Source of the DNA: Kiloniella laminariae
GTDB lineage: Bacteria > Pseudomonadota > Alphaproteobacteria > Kiloniellales > Kiloniellaceae
Assembly (NCBI RefSeq): GCF_027214005.1
Contig: NZ_JAPWGY010000002.1
Coordinates: forward strand, 645,860-709,859
Direction of reading: 5' to 3'
Length of the DNA stretch: 64,000 nucleotides
This document shows positions 9,372-17,615 of this stretch, piece after piece. Within the stretch, counting starts at the first letter, position 1, and every line of letters starts with the position of its first letter. The notes under the pieces were generated by a model, which saw only the letters and a list, made by a program, of their open reading frames with translations, did not search any database and was not told the DNA's origin. The position numbers and the translations under genes were made by a program.

Positions 9372-9644
9372 TTATTTTTTCTTGGTCTTTGTTTCTTCGC
9401 GGTAAGCTTTGACATAATCTTCCAGCAGATCAGCCACCAGCTCCGGATCGCCAAGAGAATCCCAGATTGACATATCAATCTCGTCATCATCTGTGTACTT
9501 CAGACCAAAAACAATCAGGTCTTCTGCGCCATATTCTTCCAGTTCTTCCCGCAGACCTTCCAGAAGGTCTTCACTCTCGATCCCGGTTTCGCTCACAATC
9601 AATCCTTCTCTGATCCTGATAAAGGCAAGGTGCCCTTTATTCAT
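9372..9644 (-). CDS. Small acidic hypothetical protein, 90 aa
   Basis: Not recognised. The 90 residues are strongly acidic (EDLLEGLREELEEYGAEDL, YTDDDEIDMSIWDSLGDPE) with a lysine-rich C-terminal tail (ETKTKKK). It looks like a small soluble cytosolic protein made of two helical parts around a beta-like VFGLKYTD segment. It is co-directional with panB upstream (210-bp gap) and the 130-residue protein downstream (83 bp). Codon use and acidic composition resemble a real gene, but no function can be given. Confidence 0.6.
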   Translation of the reverse strand: MNKGHLAFIRIREGLIVSETGIESEDLLEGLREELEEYGAEDLIVFGLKYTDDDEIDMSIWDSLGDPELVADLLEDYVKAYREETKTKKK

Positions 9645-9854
9645 GGTGTTTCTGCCGACTTTATGGCAGAGCAGAAAGAATCAGAAAAGCAAAAAGCTTC
9701 CCCCGCCATTTTTACTGCCGGGCATGACTTCACACAGAGCCCTTAACTCATACTCTGAAACTTGAGGATTACCTCAGAAACCGCCTGGGTTCGGCTTGAG
9801 GACCGGCCTGAGAACAGCCGGCCCTGTGGTCGCAGCGATTAAACAGGTCTGTCG

Positions 9855-10625
9855 TTACTTGCTCGGAAAGCGTTTGTTCAGAACATCATCAGCAAAATCC
9901 CGGGCAGCACGGGTAATGTCCTCATGAACCTCGGCATAGCGCTTTACGAAAGAGGGCACATAACCTGTCCCCTGACCGATCATGTCTTCGGTTACCAGAA
10001 TCTGGCCATCACAGTCTGATCCGGCCCCAATCCCGATTGTCGGAATGGCAATTTCTCCAGAGATTTTTTTCGAAATGGCGGGCTCGGTACATTCAATGAC
10101 CACCGCAAAAGCTCCGGCATTGGTCACAGCATGGGCATCTGCCAAGATCTTCTCTTCATTGCGCTGTGTCAGGAACCCCCCGACCGTATTGGCGTGCTGT
10201 GGCAACAGGCCGACATGCGCCAGAACAGGGATTCCCCGTTCTACCAGGAACGAAATCGTCTCGGCCATCTCCGCACCACCTTCAAGCTTCACACCGGCAC
10301 AACCGGTTTCAGCCATAATCCGCGCTGCATTCTCAAAGGCCTGAGCCGGGCTGGCCTGATAGCTGCCAAAGGGCATATCAACAATAACACAGGCCTTTTT
10401 GCTGCCTCGGACCACTGCAGCGCCATGGGCAATCATCATATCCAGCGTCACAGACAATGTATTCGGCATCCCATAGAGAACCATGCCCATGCTGTCACCG
10501 ACGAGTAGAAAATCAACATGATCATCCAGCAGCGCAGCAAGAGAAGCCGTGTAGGCCGTCAGGCTGACAACAGGGCGCTGCCCTTTCAGTCTCATGATCT
10601 GGGGAACGGTAATACGTTTGGTCAT
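9855..10625 (-). CDS. panB: 3-methyl-2-oxobutanoate hydroxymethyltransferase
   Basis: 256 residues, the usual PanB length. It makes ketopantoate from 2-oxoisovalerate and 5,10-methylenetetrahydrofolate, the first step of pantothenate synthesis. The TIM-barrel motifs are all present: SLTAYTA near the start, magnesium ligands D44 (LLVGDSMGM), D83 (VDMPFGSY) and E115 (GVKLEGG), the HVGLLPQ segment, and the catalytic glutamate in VVIECTEP followed by [13 protein letters not shown]. panC is not next to it. The gene stands alone between an acidic small protein and a CoA-transferase on the same strand, with gaps over 150 bp on both sides. Confidence 0.97.
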   Translation of the reverse strand: MTKRITVPQIMRLKGQRPVVSLTAYTASLAALLDDHVDFLLVGDSMGMVLYGMPNTLSVTLDMMIAHGAAVVRGSKKACVIVDMPFGSYQASPAQAFENAARIMAETGCAGVKLEGGAEMAETISFLVERGIPVLAHVGLLPQHANTVGGFLTQRNEEKILADAHAVTNAGAFAVVIECTEPAISKKISGEIAIPTIGIGAGSDCDGQILVTEDMIGQGTGYVPSFVKRYAEVHEDITRAARDFADDVLNKRFPSK

Positions 10626-10787
10626 TTTAATCTCTAATTGTCAGAAAAAACTCTGGTGTCAGGAAAAACTCTGGCAAAACTATAAACAGCTTTAATTGTG
10701 CGTCGCAACAAAACCTGTAATATAATTTTCATTGCACCGATACAATTCCTTCCCGGAGAAAAAGATCAACTCTCTGATACAAAAAGG

Positions 10788-12110
10788 CTAACTTACCAAT
10801 CCTCGCGTCACCGCAGCTTCGCCAAGCGCCTCTCTGAAATCAGGGTGCGCCAGCGAAATCAAAGCCTGAGCCCGCTCATTCAGGGAAAGCCCTTTGAGAT
10901 TCACCATACCATATTCTGTGACAACATGGTGGGTATCCATACGTGGATCGGTCGCCGGGCCATCAAGCTGGGGGACAATACGGGACAGGGATCCATTTTT
11001 GGCGGTAGAATGCAACGCGATAAAAGACTTCCCACCTCTGGAGGCATAGGCTCCTCTGACAAAATCCAGCTGCCCTCCGGGACCACTGAATTCTTTTCCC
11101 TGCAGATATTCTGCATTTATCTGTCCAGTCAGATCCACCTGCAAGGCCGAGTTTACCGATATCATATTGGCATTCTGGGCAATGATACCGGGGTCGTTGA
11201 TATAAGAGGCCGGATAACCTGCTAACGAGGGATTGTCATCCATAAATTCATACATCTTCCGATCTCCCAGGGCGAGAGTGAAGAGATGCTTCAGGCGGTG
11301 CAGCGTCTTTCGCTTCCCTGTGATCACCCCTCTCCTGATCAGATCAACCAGCCCCGGAGCCAGAAGCTCTGAGTGCAGCCCGAGGTCATTGTGCCCTCGT
11401 AGATAGGTCGCAACTGCATTAGGCACCCCGCCCACCCCCATCTGAATGGTTGCCCCATCAGGGATCTGTTCGACAATCTGACGGGCAATCAAGTCATCCT
11501 CGAAACCAGGATCTGCTGGAAGCACCTCAAGCAAAGGGCAGGTATTCTCGACCAGGGCATCCACTTCAGAGATATGTATCAGGGCTTCGCCAAAAACTCT
11601 TGGCATTGACCCGTTCACCTCGACAATCAGCTTCCCGCAGTTGCGCGCGACCACAGTGCCATAATCACTGTTTGTCCCCAGGCTGAAATAACCATGTCGA
11701 TCCATGGGTGAAACTGTTGCAATAAAGGCTTCTGCCCCGATTGTTTCTGTCATCAGTCTGCCCACCTGATGAAAGGTGCAGGGAACATAGTTCATCCAGC
11801 ATTGCCCGTTTAACCGCCCCAGTCGTTCGATCTCGCGGTCATAACCACTCATAAACAACGAATAGGGCTTGATCACCTGCATCACATCGGGAGAGAGAAT
11901 ACTTTCCCCTGCATGGGCACTGGCGTGCATATAATAGGCCTTCAGGTTCGTCAGGGAACCAGATCTGGCCCGATCAGCAATTGCATGAAGCAAGGCCGGG
12001 GGCATTGAAACCCCCATAGAAACCATCAAGTTGCTACCATCGCCGATCAAGGCCGCGGCAGCTTCAGCCGAACAGATTTTTTCACGATAGTGCTCTTGGG
12101 GAGTTTTCAT
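10788..12110 (-). CDS. Acetyl-CoA hydrolase/CoA-transferase family protein (4-hydroxybutyrate CoA-transferase-like)
   Basis: 440 residues from the ATG at 12110. GAGG lies 5 nt upstream; an ATG directly before it (12113) is too close, and a longer frame to 12230 lacks a ribosome site and family similarity. It belongs to the CoA-transferase family I fold with acetyl-CoA hydrolase/4-hydroxybutyrate CoA-transferase (Cat1/AbfT) members. The catalytic glutamate that forms the glutamyl-CoA thioester is in DLGLHSELL (E248), preceded by the glycine loop IQMGVGGVPNAV. The end (HPDFREAL) is also typical. It would move CoA between acetyl-CoA and a short-chain acid. It lies between a PAS protein and panB with gaps of about 160-190 bp, so the physiological substrate is not fixed by context. 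Confidence 0.88.
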   Translation of the reverse strand: MKTPQEHYREKICSAEAAAALIGDGSNLMVSMGVSMPPALLHAIADRARSGSLTNLKAYYMHASAHAGESILSPDVMQVIKPYSLFMSGYDREIERLGRLNGQCWMNYVPCTFHQVGRLMTETIGAEAFIATVSPMDRHGYFSLGTNSDYGTVVARNCGKLIVEVNGSMPRVFGEALIHISEVDALVENTCPLLEVLPADPGFEDDLIARQIVEQIPDGATIQMGVGGVPNAVATYLRGHNDLGLHSELLAPGLVDLIRRGVITGKRKTLHRLKHLFTLALGDRKMYEFMDDNPSLAGYPASYINDPGIIAQNANMISVNSALQVDLTGQINAEYLQGKEFSGPGGQLDFVRGAYASRGGKSFIALHSTAKNGSLSRIVPQLDGPATDPRMDTHHVVTEYGMVNLKGLSLNERAQALISLAHPDFREALGEAAVTRGLVS

Positions 12111-12296
12111 CATTACCTCGCTCAGGGATCCGCCTGCCAAGAGAGGTCCTGGACAGTACAGAAAGACCTGCTCCCGCAAATATAACAGACCCTGTCGCAA
12201 AATAACGGCTGTGACGATGATCTGCCTCAAGGAATCGTCAGTTTCACCGTAAAAACTGACGCCTGAGAGTAAAAGTTGATAACAATCTCGTCGATG

Positions 12297-12755
12297 TTAA
12301 AGATAAACAGTCAGGGCAAGGATCATATCCACATCCTGTCCGTTCTTCGAAAGAGGCAGCATGATGCGCTCTATCGTATTGTAATCTGGCACATGGTAAC
12401 CCGCAGGCCCTTTGCGGTAACTCGGCAGGCCCTTGTCCGCGACCAGCAGATAGTCCCCGTAGACAGCCGATGTTTTGAAGTCGCCAAAAACCTCGTCAAT
12501 CCATTGCCCGGTAAAATCGCCCCGCATCGCCTCGACATGTGTCGTCCCAAACAGGCGAAATTTGAAGCGGGTCGGATTTCCCGACACATCAACCAGCCAG
12601 ATGTGTCGTAAAAGAGAAGGAACATCAAGGGGATCAAAATGCTGGCGACCAGGCAGGACAGACTGTTCCTGCTCTCTTGGGTGGATAGAGATCCAATAGT
12701 CGTATAAGGCCCGGACTCTCTGGTCCCACCCTGCCAGTTCAACTTCTGAATACAA
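12297..12755 (-). CDS. PAS domain-containing protein (PAS_5 type)
   Basis: 152 residues consisting of one PAS_5-like domain, a family common as stand-alone proteins in Rhodospirillales-type alphaproteobacteria. Typical features are RALYDYWISIHP near the start, LPGRQHFDPLDVPSLLRHIWLVDV, FKFRLFGTTHVEAMRGDFTGQWIDEVF and IERIMLPLSKNGQDVDMIL. There is no attached kinase, cyclase or DNA-binding domain, so how it signals is unknown. It is 107 bp downstream of ubiV on the same strand and could be read through from the anaerobic ubiTUV operon. A second protein of the same type is encoded at 16906 on the other strand. Confidence 0.82.
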   Translation of the reverse strand: MYSEVELAGWDQRVRALYDYWISIHPREQEQSVLPGRQHFDPLDVPSLLRHIWLVDVSGNPTRFKFRLFGTTHVEAMRGDFTGQWIDEVFGDFKTSAVYGDYLLVADKGLPSYRKGPAGYHVPDYNTIERIMLPLSKNGQDVDMILALTVYL

Positions 12756-12862
12756 ACCCGCTGTGCCCTCTGAAACACTCCGAAAGCCTTCTGGTTTCGG
12801 CTCGACGCCCAGAGTTCTAGCCTAAAAACATCCCGATCACAAACCGATCATTGCCTCCCGCT

Positions 12863-13765
12863 CTATTCAACCATTCGCGCACCTTCGGCACCGTGGAAAA
12901 ACCCGTTGGAGAAAGGGGCAAAATCCACCAGTTTATCAAGGCGGCCCTGAACCTCCTCCCCGTCAATCTGTCCATCAAGCGCCTGTCTGAATGCCTGAAT
13001 CACAGCCACCATATCCACCTGTTGCGGCCAAAGACGAAAATGTGTCATTCCGGATTTCTGAAGGGCCTCAAGCTCTCCGGCGAGACTATTGACACTATAG
13101 GACATCGTATGGGTCCCGTTGACGGCAAGGAAAGGCGCTCCATCAAGGGTCATCACGTCCATACCGTCCGGATCTTTTTCGCAGACATAAAGACAGCCAT
13201 CTTTACTCAGATTATGCGCCCGCGCATGATAACAGCGCGCAGAAAGCGCCAGGGGTAACCGCCCGAAAACCTGGACTTCCAGTTCCCGACCTCTCGCCGC
13301 CTCTCCCAGCTTCTGTAGAGACTCCGCCGGCAATTCGCAGGGCAAAACAATGCGCCTGGCACCATTGTCATATAGATAGTCCAGCGTGCCCTCATTGTAG
13401 ATATTGATAAAGGGGCCGATGACATGCGACTGCCCCTTCAACAGAGCCACGGCAGAAAGATCATTGGCCTCAAGCTCCCAGGGGCAATCATCAGAAAGCT
13501 CATGTAGCTCTTTCCTCTCGCGTCCGGTCATCACCAGCGCCAGAGAAGAAAGAACGATCTCTTTACCAGCCGCTTCCAGCCGATCACAGACTTCCGGGAT
13601 GAAAGGCAGGAAAAAAGGCGCACGTTTTGAGCAGGTAACTTCACCGAGATAAACCACATCTACCTCGGCTTCATCGGCGATACGGAAATAGAAATCCCGT
13701 TTCTGCTCGGCTGGCCAGTTGTAGAGATGAGGCCCAAGCGTAAGGCGCGAAGCAGTATTCTTCAT
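12863..13765 (-). CDS. ubiV: O2-independent ubiquinone hydroxylation factor UbiV (U32 peptidase-like)
   Basis: 300 residues of the U32 family. UbiV forms a 4Fe-4S heterodimer with UbiU and takes part in the oxygen-independent hydroxylations of ubiquinone synthesis. Four cluster-type cysteines are visible at C45 (GEVTCSKR), C178 (ARCYHARAH), C191 and C195 (GCLYVCEKD), matching the C39/C176/C193/C197 pattern known for E. coli UbiV. It starts 2 bp after the ubiU stop codon, so it is translationally linked. With ubiU and ubiT it forms the ubiTUV operon, which implies quinone synthesis during anaerobic growth. FNR-type sites lie upstream of the operon. Confidence 0.95.
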   Translation of the reverse strand: MKNTASRLTLGPHLYNWPAEQKRDFYFRIADEAEVDVVYLGEVTCSKRAPFFLPFIPEVCDRLEAAGKEIVLSSLALVMTGRERKELHELSDDCPWELEANDLSAVALLKGQSHVIGPFINIYNEGTLDYLYDNGARRIVLPCELPAESLQKLGEAARGRELEVQVFGRLPLALSARCYHARAHNLSKDGCLYVCEKDPDGMDVMTLDGAPFLAVNGTHTMSYSVNSLAGELEALQKSGMTHFRLWPQQVDMVAVIQAFRQALDGQIDGEEVQGRLDKLVDFAPFSNGFFHGAEGARMVE

Positions 13766-13767
13766 GA

Positions 13768-14748
13768 TTATCTCCAGTTTTTCTGATAGGCACCAGGGGT
13801 GCTTCTGGCTCCTTCAGCGATATTCCCCATATCCATCAGGGGAACGACTTCTCCGCGCAGGGCCGCATCCAGTGCCCGGCGATAACTGGAAACAACCTGC
13901 GAAACATATGCTTTTCCCCTTTGTCGCCCTTCAATCTTGAGCGCTTTCACCCCCGCCGCAATCAGCTCTGGCAGCATCGCCATGACATTCAGCGAGGTTG
14001 GCTCCTCGAACAGATAGGACGGGTCACCACTCTGACCGACAAAGCGGCCTTTGCAGAGTGTCGGATAGCCCGCAGGTTCATTGTCCGGAAAAGTATTGAT
14101 GGTAAAATCACCCAGCTTCGAGATCAGCTTGCCCCGCCGCTGTTCATAATTGACATGGCTGGCAGGCGAACAGACACCATTCATGTTTGGAGACTTGCCT
14201 GTGGCATAGGAAGAAAGCGAGCAACGCCCCTCAGCCATCACACACATACCGCCAAAGGCGAAGACTTCGGTCTCGACATCTATCTCGCCAATCAAGGCCG
14301 CAATTTCCCGTACAGTCAGCACCCGGGGAAGGACAACCCGCTGGACATCAAAAGCAGAGCGATAAAAATTGATCGCTTCCGGATTGGAAGCAGAGGCCTG
14401 TACCGAAAGATGGCGTCGTAAATCCGGGTGTCTCTTCTGAGCATAATCCAGCAGACCGATATCCGCCAGAATGACAGCATCCACGCCTATCTCTGCAGCA
14501 CTGTCCACGGCTTTATGCCAGGGCGAAAGATTTCCTGCCTGGGGGTAGGTGTTGATCGCCACATAGATCTGACGCCCCATCCCCCGGGCCAGAGCCACAG
14601 CTTCTCTCAACTCATCCGGACTAAAATTCAGACCGGGGAAATTACGTGCATTGGTTTCATCCCTAAAGCCGACATAAACAACATCGGCTCCGGCATCCAG
14701 GGCGGCTCTTAATGCCGAAGGCGTTCCGGCCGGACAAACAAGCTCCAT
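13768..14748 (-). CDS. ubiU: O2-independent ubiquinone hydroxylation factor UbiU (U32 peptidase-like)
   Basis: 326 residues of the U32 family, partner of UbiV. The cysteines at residues 169 (GGMCVM), 176 (GRCSLSS), 193 (GVCSPAS) and 232 (TLCKGRF) fall exactly at the positions of the 4Fe-4S ligands known in E. coli UbiU. The N-terminus MELVCPAGTPSALRAALDAG is characteristic. The gene lies 2 bp after ubiT and 2 bp before ubiV. The protein should act in the cytosol within the anaerobic ubiquinone complex, together with UbiT and the common Ubi enzymes encoded elsewhere. Confidence 0.96.
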   Translation of the reverse strand: MELVCPAGTPSALRAALDAGADVVYVGFRDETNARNFPGLNFSPDELREAVALARGMGRQIYVAINTYPQAGNLSPWHKAVDSAAEIGVDAVILADIGLLDYAQKRHPDLRRHLSVQASASNPEAINFYRSAFDVQRVVLPRVLTVREIAALIGEIDVETEVFAFGGMCVMAEGRCSLSSYATGKSPNMNGVCSPASHVNYEQRRGKLISKLGDFTINTFPDNEPAGYPTLCKGRFVGQSGDPSYLFEEPTSLNVMAMLPELIAAGVKALKIEGRQRGKAYVSQVVSSYRRALDAALRGEVVPLMDMGNIAEGARSTPGAYQKNWR

Positions 14749-14750
14749 TG

Positions 14751-15515
14751 TCAGTCTTCCTCATTTTCTGCGACAGGATTTTCTGCGACAGGCGTTTCTC
14801 TCACTGCTCGGGCATTTGGGGTTCTGGCATTCTGGGCTCTGGCATTTTGGGCCCTGATCTTCCGGACCTCTTTTTCCATCTTGTCGAGCTGTTCCTGCTG
14901 GCGGTCCAAATCGTCCTCGAGTAATTGATGCTGTCGGGTGACGGGGGAAATCAGAGCGTTTTTGATCAAGGAAAGATCCCTGTTGGCCTTTTCATAAAGC
15001 CCTGCGAAACCTGACAGGGCCCTCCCCGTTATTGGCCGTAAAAAACCGGTTTCTCCAAGCCAGATCTCCTCAAGAGAAATGTCCGCGCTGTCAATTGCAT
15101 TGCGCAAAGTCAGAACAGCCTCTGTATCGCCGGAAACAGCCAGTTCCCGAGAGAAAAACAACGCATCCCCGTCGACCTTCCCCTCAAGCAACAGAACAAG
15201 AGAAGAAATCGGACCGCTAATTGTTGCATCCGACACGGGCAAGTCATCCAGCCGGGAAAAAAGCGACAGCTGGGCTTTCCCATGATCCAGCTCAAGGAGA
15301 AAACAACAGGGAAGATCACTGGGGCGCACGGCAAAACGACAATGTCCCAGTGGTTCAAGCCTCTTGAACACATCGGGATAGAGCTTGATTACCCGCCCCA
15401 GCATATACTTTGCAATTGGAGCAAAAAAACGGATGGGCAGCGGGCTGAGAGCTATACCCGCCAACAGGACAGGAGAAAAAGGCGGATACTCTTGAGAGAA
15501 ATTTTGATCCTGCAT
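14751..15515 (-). CDS. ubiT: Anaerobic ubiquinone accessory factor UbiT (SCP2 domain) with extended C-terminus
   Basis: 254 residues, about 80 longer than E. coli UbiT. Residues about 20-165 are the SCP2 lipid-binding domain (PLPIRFFAPIAKYMLGRV, then DLPVSDATISGPISSLVLLL and LALSGD-like LAVSGDTEAVLTLRNAID), expected to hold the prenylated quinone precursors. Residues about 185-218 form a charged coiled coil (LLEDDLDRQQEQLDKMEKEVRKI). The tail then repeats short words (RAQNARAQNARTPNARAV, ETPVAENPVAENEED). The extra coiled coil and tail are not seen in the E. coli protein; their role is unknown. It is the first gene of ubiTUV, transcribed away from mogA across a gap with FNR boxes. Confidence 0.92.
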   Translation of the reverse strand: MQDQNFSQEYPPFSPVLLAGIALSPLPIRFFAPIAKYMLGRVIKLYPDVFKRLEPLGHCRFAVRPSDLPCCFLLELDHGKAQLSLFSRLDDLPVSDATISGPISSLVLLLEGKVDGDALFFSRELAVSGDTEAVLTLRNAIDSADISLEEIWLGETGFLRPITGRALSGFAGLYEKANRDLSLIKNALISPVTRQHQLLEDDLDRQQEQLDKMEKEVRKIRAQNARAQNARTPNARAVRETPVAENPVAENEED

Positions 15516-15578
15516 GTCTTTGACGTCATCTTTCCAAGCAAAGAAGCCAGAGCATGATGATCCTGTCCTGATCAGACA

Positions 15579-15592
15579 TTGATCTTCATCAA
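15579..15592. promoter_or_regulatory. Perfect FNR/Anr-type box upstream of ubiT
   Basis: TTGATCTTCATCAA matches the FNR consensus TTGAT-N4-ATCAA at every defined position. It lies 64 bp upstream of the ubiT start, in the gap shared with mogA. From family knowledge, FNR-class regulators bind such dyads when oxygen is low and usually activate. Here it most likely switches on ubiTUV, which fits an oxygen-independent pathway. Binding is inferred from sequence alone. Confidence 0.82.
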
Positions 15593-15638
15593 GACATCAC
15601 AGGAAATCCGGAATAGGAGTTCTCCTCCGGCACCACAG

Positions 15639-15652
15639 TTGATCTTTGTCAA
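15639..15652. promoter_or_regulatory. Second FNR-type box, one mismatch, between ubiT and mogA
   Basis: TTGATCTTTGTCAA differs from the TTGAT-N4-ATCAA consensus at one position. It is centred 60 bp from the first box and about 125 bp upstream of the mogA ATG at 15772 (about 33 bp upstream of the alternative ATG at 15679). It could serve mogA, ubiT or both. Two such sites in one 256-bp gap make chance unlikely. Confidence 0.65.
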
Positions 15653-15701
15653 AGACAGATGATTTCTGGAATCGTAATATGAACAAGGGTTGCAGCCCCT
15701 C

Positions 15702-15761
15702 GCACAAAAAACACGAGCACAAAAAACACGGGCACAAAACAACCGGGCACAAAAAATTTTT
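15702..15761 (+). repeat. Four imperfect 15-bp tandem repeats before mogA
   Basis: Four units beginning GCACAAAA lie head to tail at 15702, 15717, 15732 and 15747. The first two differ only in the last base, and the fourth keeps GCACAAAAAA and then diverges. The period is a multiple of three and the repeats are in frame with mogA. If translated from the ATG at 15679 they give HKKHE, HKKHG, HKTTG, HKKF. Otherwise they form part of the untranslated leader. Confidence 0.85.
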
Positions 15762-15771
15762 AGGAACTTTT

Positions 15772-16311
15772 ATGAATTCAACAACCGCCCGCATCGGCAT
15801 TCTGACCATCTCTGACCGGGCAAGCCGGGGAGAATATAAAGACCTCGGTGGTCCTGCAATTCATCAGGAGCTATCGCGCATGCTGATTTCATCCTGGGAA
15901 GCTGTAGAAAGAGTGGTTTCTGATGATCAGCCTTTAATCGAGCAAACCCTGAAAGAGCTTGCCGATAAAGAAGGGTGCTGCCTGATTGTCACAACCGGGG
16001 GCACAGGTCCGGCCAAACGGGATGTCACCCCCGAAGCAACTGAAGCCGTCAGCGAAAAGCTTATGCCCGGATTTGGAGAATTGATGCGCCAGGTCAGCCT
16101 GAAGTTTGTCCCCACAGCCATTCTGTCACGACAGACCGCCGGGATAAGGGGCAAGTGCCTGATAATCAATCTGCCCGGCAAACCCTCGGCCATCAAGGAT
16201 TGCCTGGAAGCTGTTTTCCCGGCTGTCCCCTATTGCATTGATCTGGTTGAGGGTCCTTATCTGGAAACCGACGAAACCGTCTGCAAGGCATTTCGCCCCA
16301 AACAGGCCTGA
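15772..16311 (+). CDS. mogA: Molybdopterin adenylyltransferase MogA
   Basis: 179 residues from the ATG at 15772, which has AGGA 6 nt upstream and matches the usual MogA N-terminus (ARIGILTISDRAS). The enzyme adenylylates molybdopterin before molybdenum insertion. Diagnostic motifs are TTGGTGPAKRDVTPEAT, MPGFGELMRQVSL, AILSRQTAGIRG and NLPGKPSAIKDCLEAVFPAVPYCIDLVEGPY. The frame stays open upstream: an ATG at 15679 would add 31 residues with a His/Lys-rich repeat, but its ribosome site is weak. Its location across FNR-type boxes from ubiTUV, and the molybdoenzyme gene at 6.5-8.8 kb, suggest cofactor supply for anaerobic respiration or oxide reduction. Confidence 0.93.
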   Translation: MNSTTARIGILTISDRASRGEYKDLGGPAIHQELSRMLISSWEAVERVVSDDQPLIEQTLKELADKEGCCLIVTTGGTGPAKRDVTPEATEAVSEKLMPGFGELMRQVSLKFVPTAILSRQTAGIRGKCLIINLPGKPSAIKDCLEAVFPAVPYCIDLVEGPYLETDETVCKAFRPKQA

Positions 16312-16318
16312 GATAATT

Positions 16319-16738
16319 TCACTCTCCGATCAGGTGCCCGACAACCTGTCGGCTTTGCGGCGCTGTGCGGTGTTCAAACAGATACACACCTTGCCAGATT
16401 CCAAGGGCCAGTTCACCCTGTACGACCGGAACACTCAACTGTACTGACGTCAATACAGAGCGGATGTGCGCTGGCATATCATCCGGACCTTCGCAACGAT
16501 GCCTGTAAAGCTCGGGATTTTCTGGGACAAGCTTGCCAAAGAACCTGTTCAGATCGTACTGCACATCCGGGTCTGCGTTTTCCTGAATAATCAGAGAGGC
16601 AGAGGTATGGCGAATAAACAGGGTCAACAACCCGCAATAGAGCTTCTGATCAGCACACCATCTGCGGATTTCACGAGAAAACTCATAAAATCCTTGCCCC
16701 CGGGTATCAATATCAAATATCGTCTGCCTCTGTTTCAT
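16319..16738 (-). CDS. YjbQ/UPF0047 family protein
   Basis: 139 residues, the normal length for this family. Conserved blocks are LLTLFIRHTSASLIIQENAD, ending in a metal-binding type region, and HIRSVLTSVQLSVPVVQGEL followed by LGIWQGVYLFEHR. E. coli YjbQ has weak thiamine-phosphate synthase activity, but the true role of the family is unsettled. The gene converges on mogA with 7 bp between the stop codons and diverges from a PAS_5 gene at 16906. Confidence 0.9.
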   Translation of the reverse strand: MKQRQTIFDIDTRGQGFYEFSREIRRWCADQKLYCGLLTLFIRHTSASLIIQENADPDVQYDLNRFFGKLVPENPELYRHRCEGPDDMPAHIRSVLTSVQLSVPVVQGELALGIWQGVYLFEHRTAPQSRQVVGHLIGE

Positions 16739-16905
16739 TTGCCTTATCCGGTCGGTTTTACCGCCACGGTAGTGTGGTTTTGTCTGTGCCTGACAATTAT
16801 CACATTTTTGCCTGTTATTAACCCATGTTCAAATGAAACATGTTACATACAGTGTCCTTGCCGCAGAACAGTTCCGTTTCAAGTCGATAGAGCAAATGAA
16901 CAATA

Positions 16906-17397
16906 ATGGCAGAAACAATTGATATACCTAAAGTTTTAGAAGTATCCGAGCTAAATATAAAATCAATAGTTCAGGCAAACCTCTATCGCTACTGGTTACA
17001 ACTCAAGGCTGACAGAGCACTCCCAAACTGGCAGGACTTCGATCCCTGTGCGGTACGCGAGAGCCTGCCTGACATCATGCTTTATGATGCCTACGAAGAC
17101 GGCAACTTTTTTGTGTGTATCACGGGCGAAAACTGTCGGGAAAACCTTGGCATTCCTTCCAAGCGCTCACCGCTGGAAGATATCTTCCCGGCCAGGGTCC
17201 TGGGTGACGTCAAGAGTCGCCTGACCCATGTGCTTGATAGTGCCAAACCTCATCTGGTACAGAAAACCATGAGCTGGAAAGTCGAGGCCGCCCCGGAAGA
17301 ACAAAAAAGGGCCTATACCGTTTTATTCCTGCCTTTCAGGATCGACCACCCTCAAATCAAGCTGAAAATACTCAATTCCATCTATTTTCACCGTTAG
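16906..17397 (+). CDS. PAS domain-containing protein (PAS_5 type), second copy
   Basis: 163 residues with the stand-alone PAS_5 arrangement: LYRYWLQLKADRALPNWQDFDPCAVRESLPDIMLYDA, then FVCITGENCRENLG, the hinge IFPARVLGDVKSRL and a final beta region (YTVLFLPFRID). It is only distantly similar to the protein at 12297-12755. There is no output domain. A recognisable ribosome site is lacking in front of the ATG, where the sequence is A-rich. It stands alone between divergent yjbQ and the osmC gene, so its signal and target are unknown. Confidence 0.78.
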   Translation: MAETIDIPKVLEVSELNIKSIVQANLYRYWLQLKADRALPNWQDFDPCAVRESLPDIMLYDAYEDGNFFVCITGENCRENLGIPSKRSPLEDIFPARVLGDVKSRLTHVLDSAKPHLVQKTMSWKVEAAPEEQKRAYTVLFLPFRIDHPQIKLKILNSIYFHR

Positions 17398-17615
17398 ACA
17401 ACAGAGTGCGATAACAACAGTATTTCCAGATCTCTGTCGGGTTTACGCCGGATTATTTCCCGTTACTCAGGGTTTTCTCCGGGTAGACGCACAGAACAAG
17501 GCCGTTCTTTTCCTTTTGACGCATTCGATAACCGCCAGCCGCAATCTTTCCTCTTGAACAGCGATTGATGCTGGCGTTACCTTGCACGTCCCATAGTCTC
17601 AAGCGGAGTACCCCT

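Noticed and set aside
9796-9835. Terminator after panB
   Set aside because: GC-rich inverted words (ACCGGC, GCCGGC) are present, but the pairing is imperfect and no T-tract follows on the minus strand.
12276-12289. FNR-like site upstream of the CoA-transferase gene
   Set aside because: TTGATAACAATCTC keeps only the first half plus ATC of the consensus and overlaps the end of the PAS gene. Too weak to claim.
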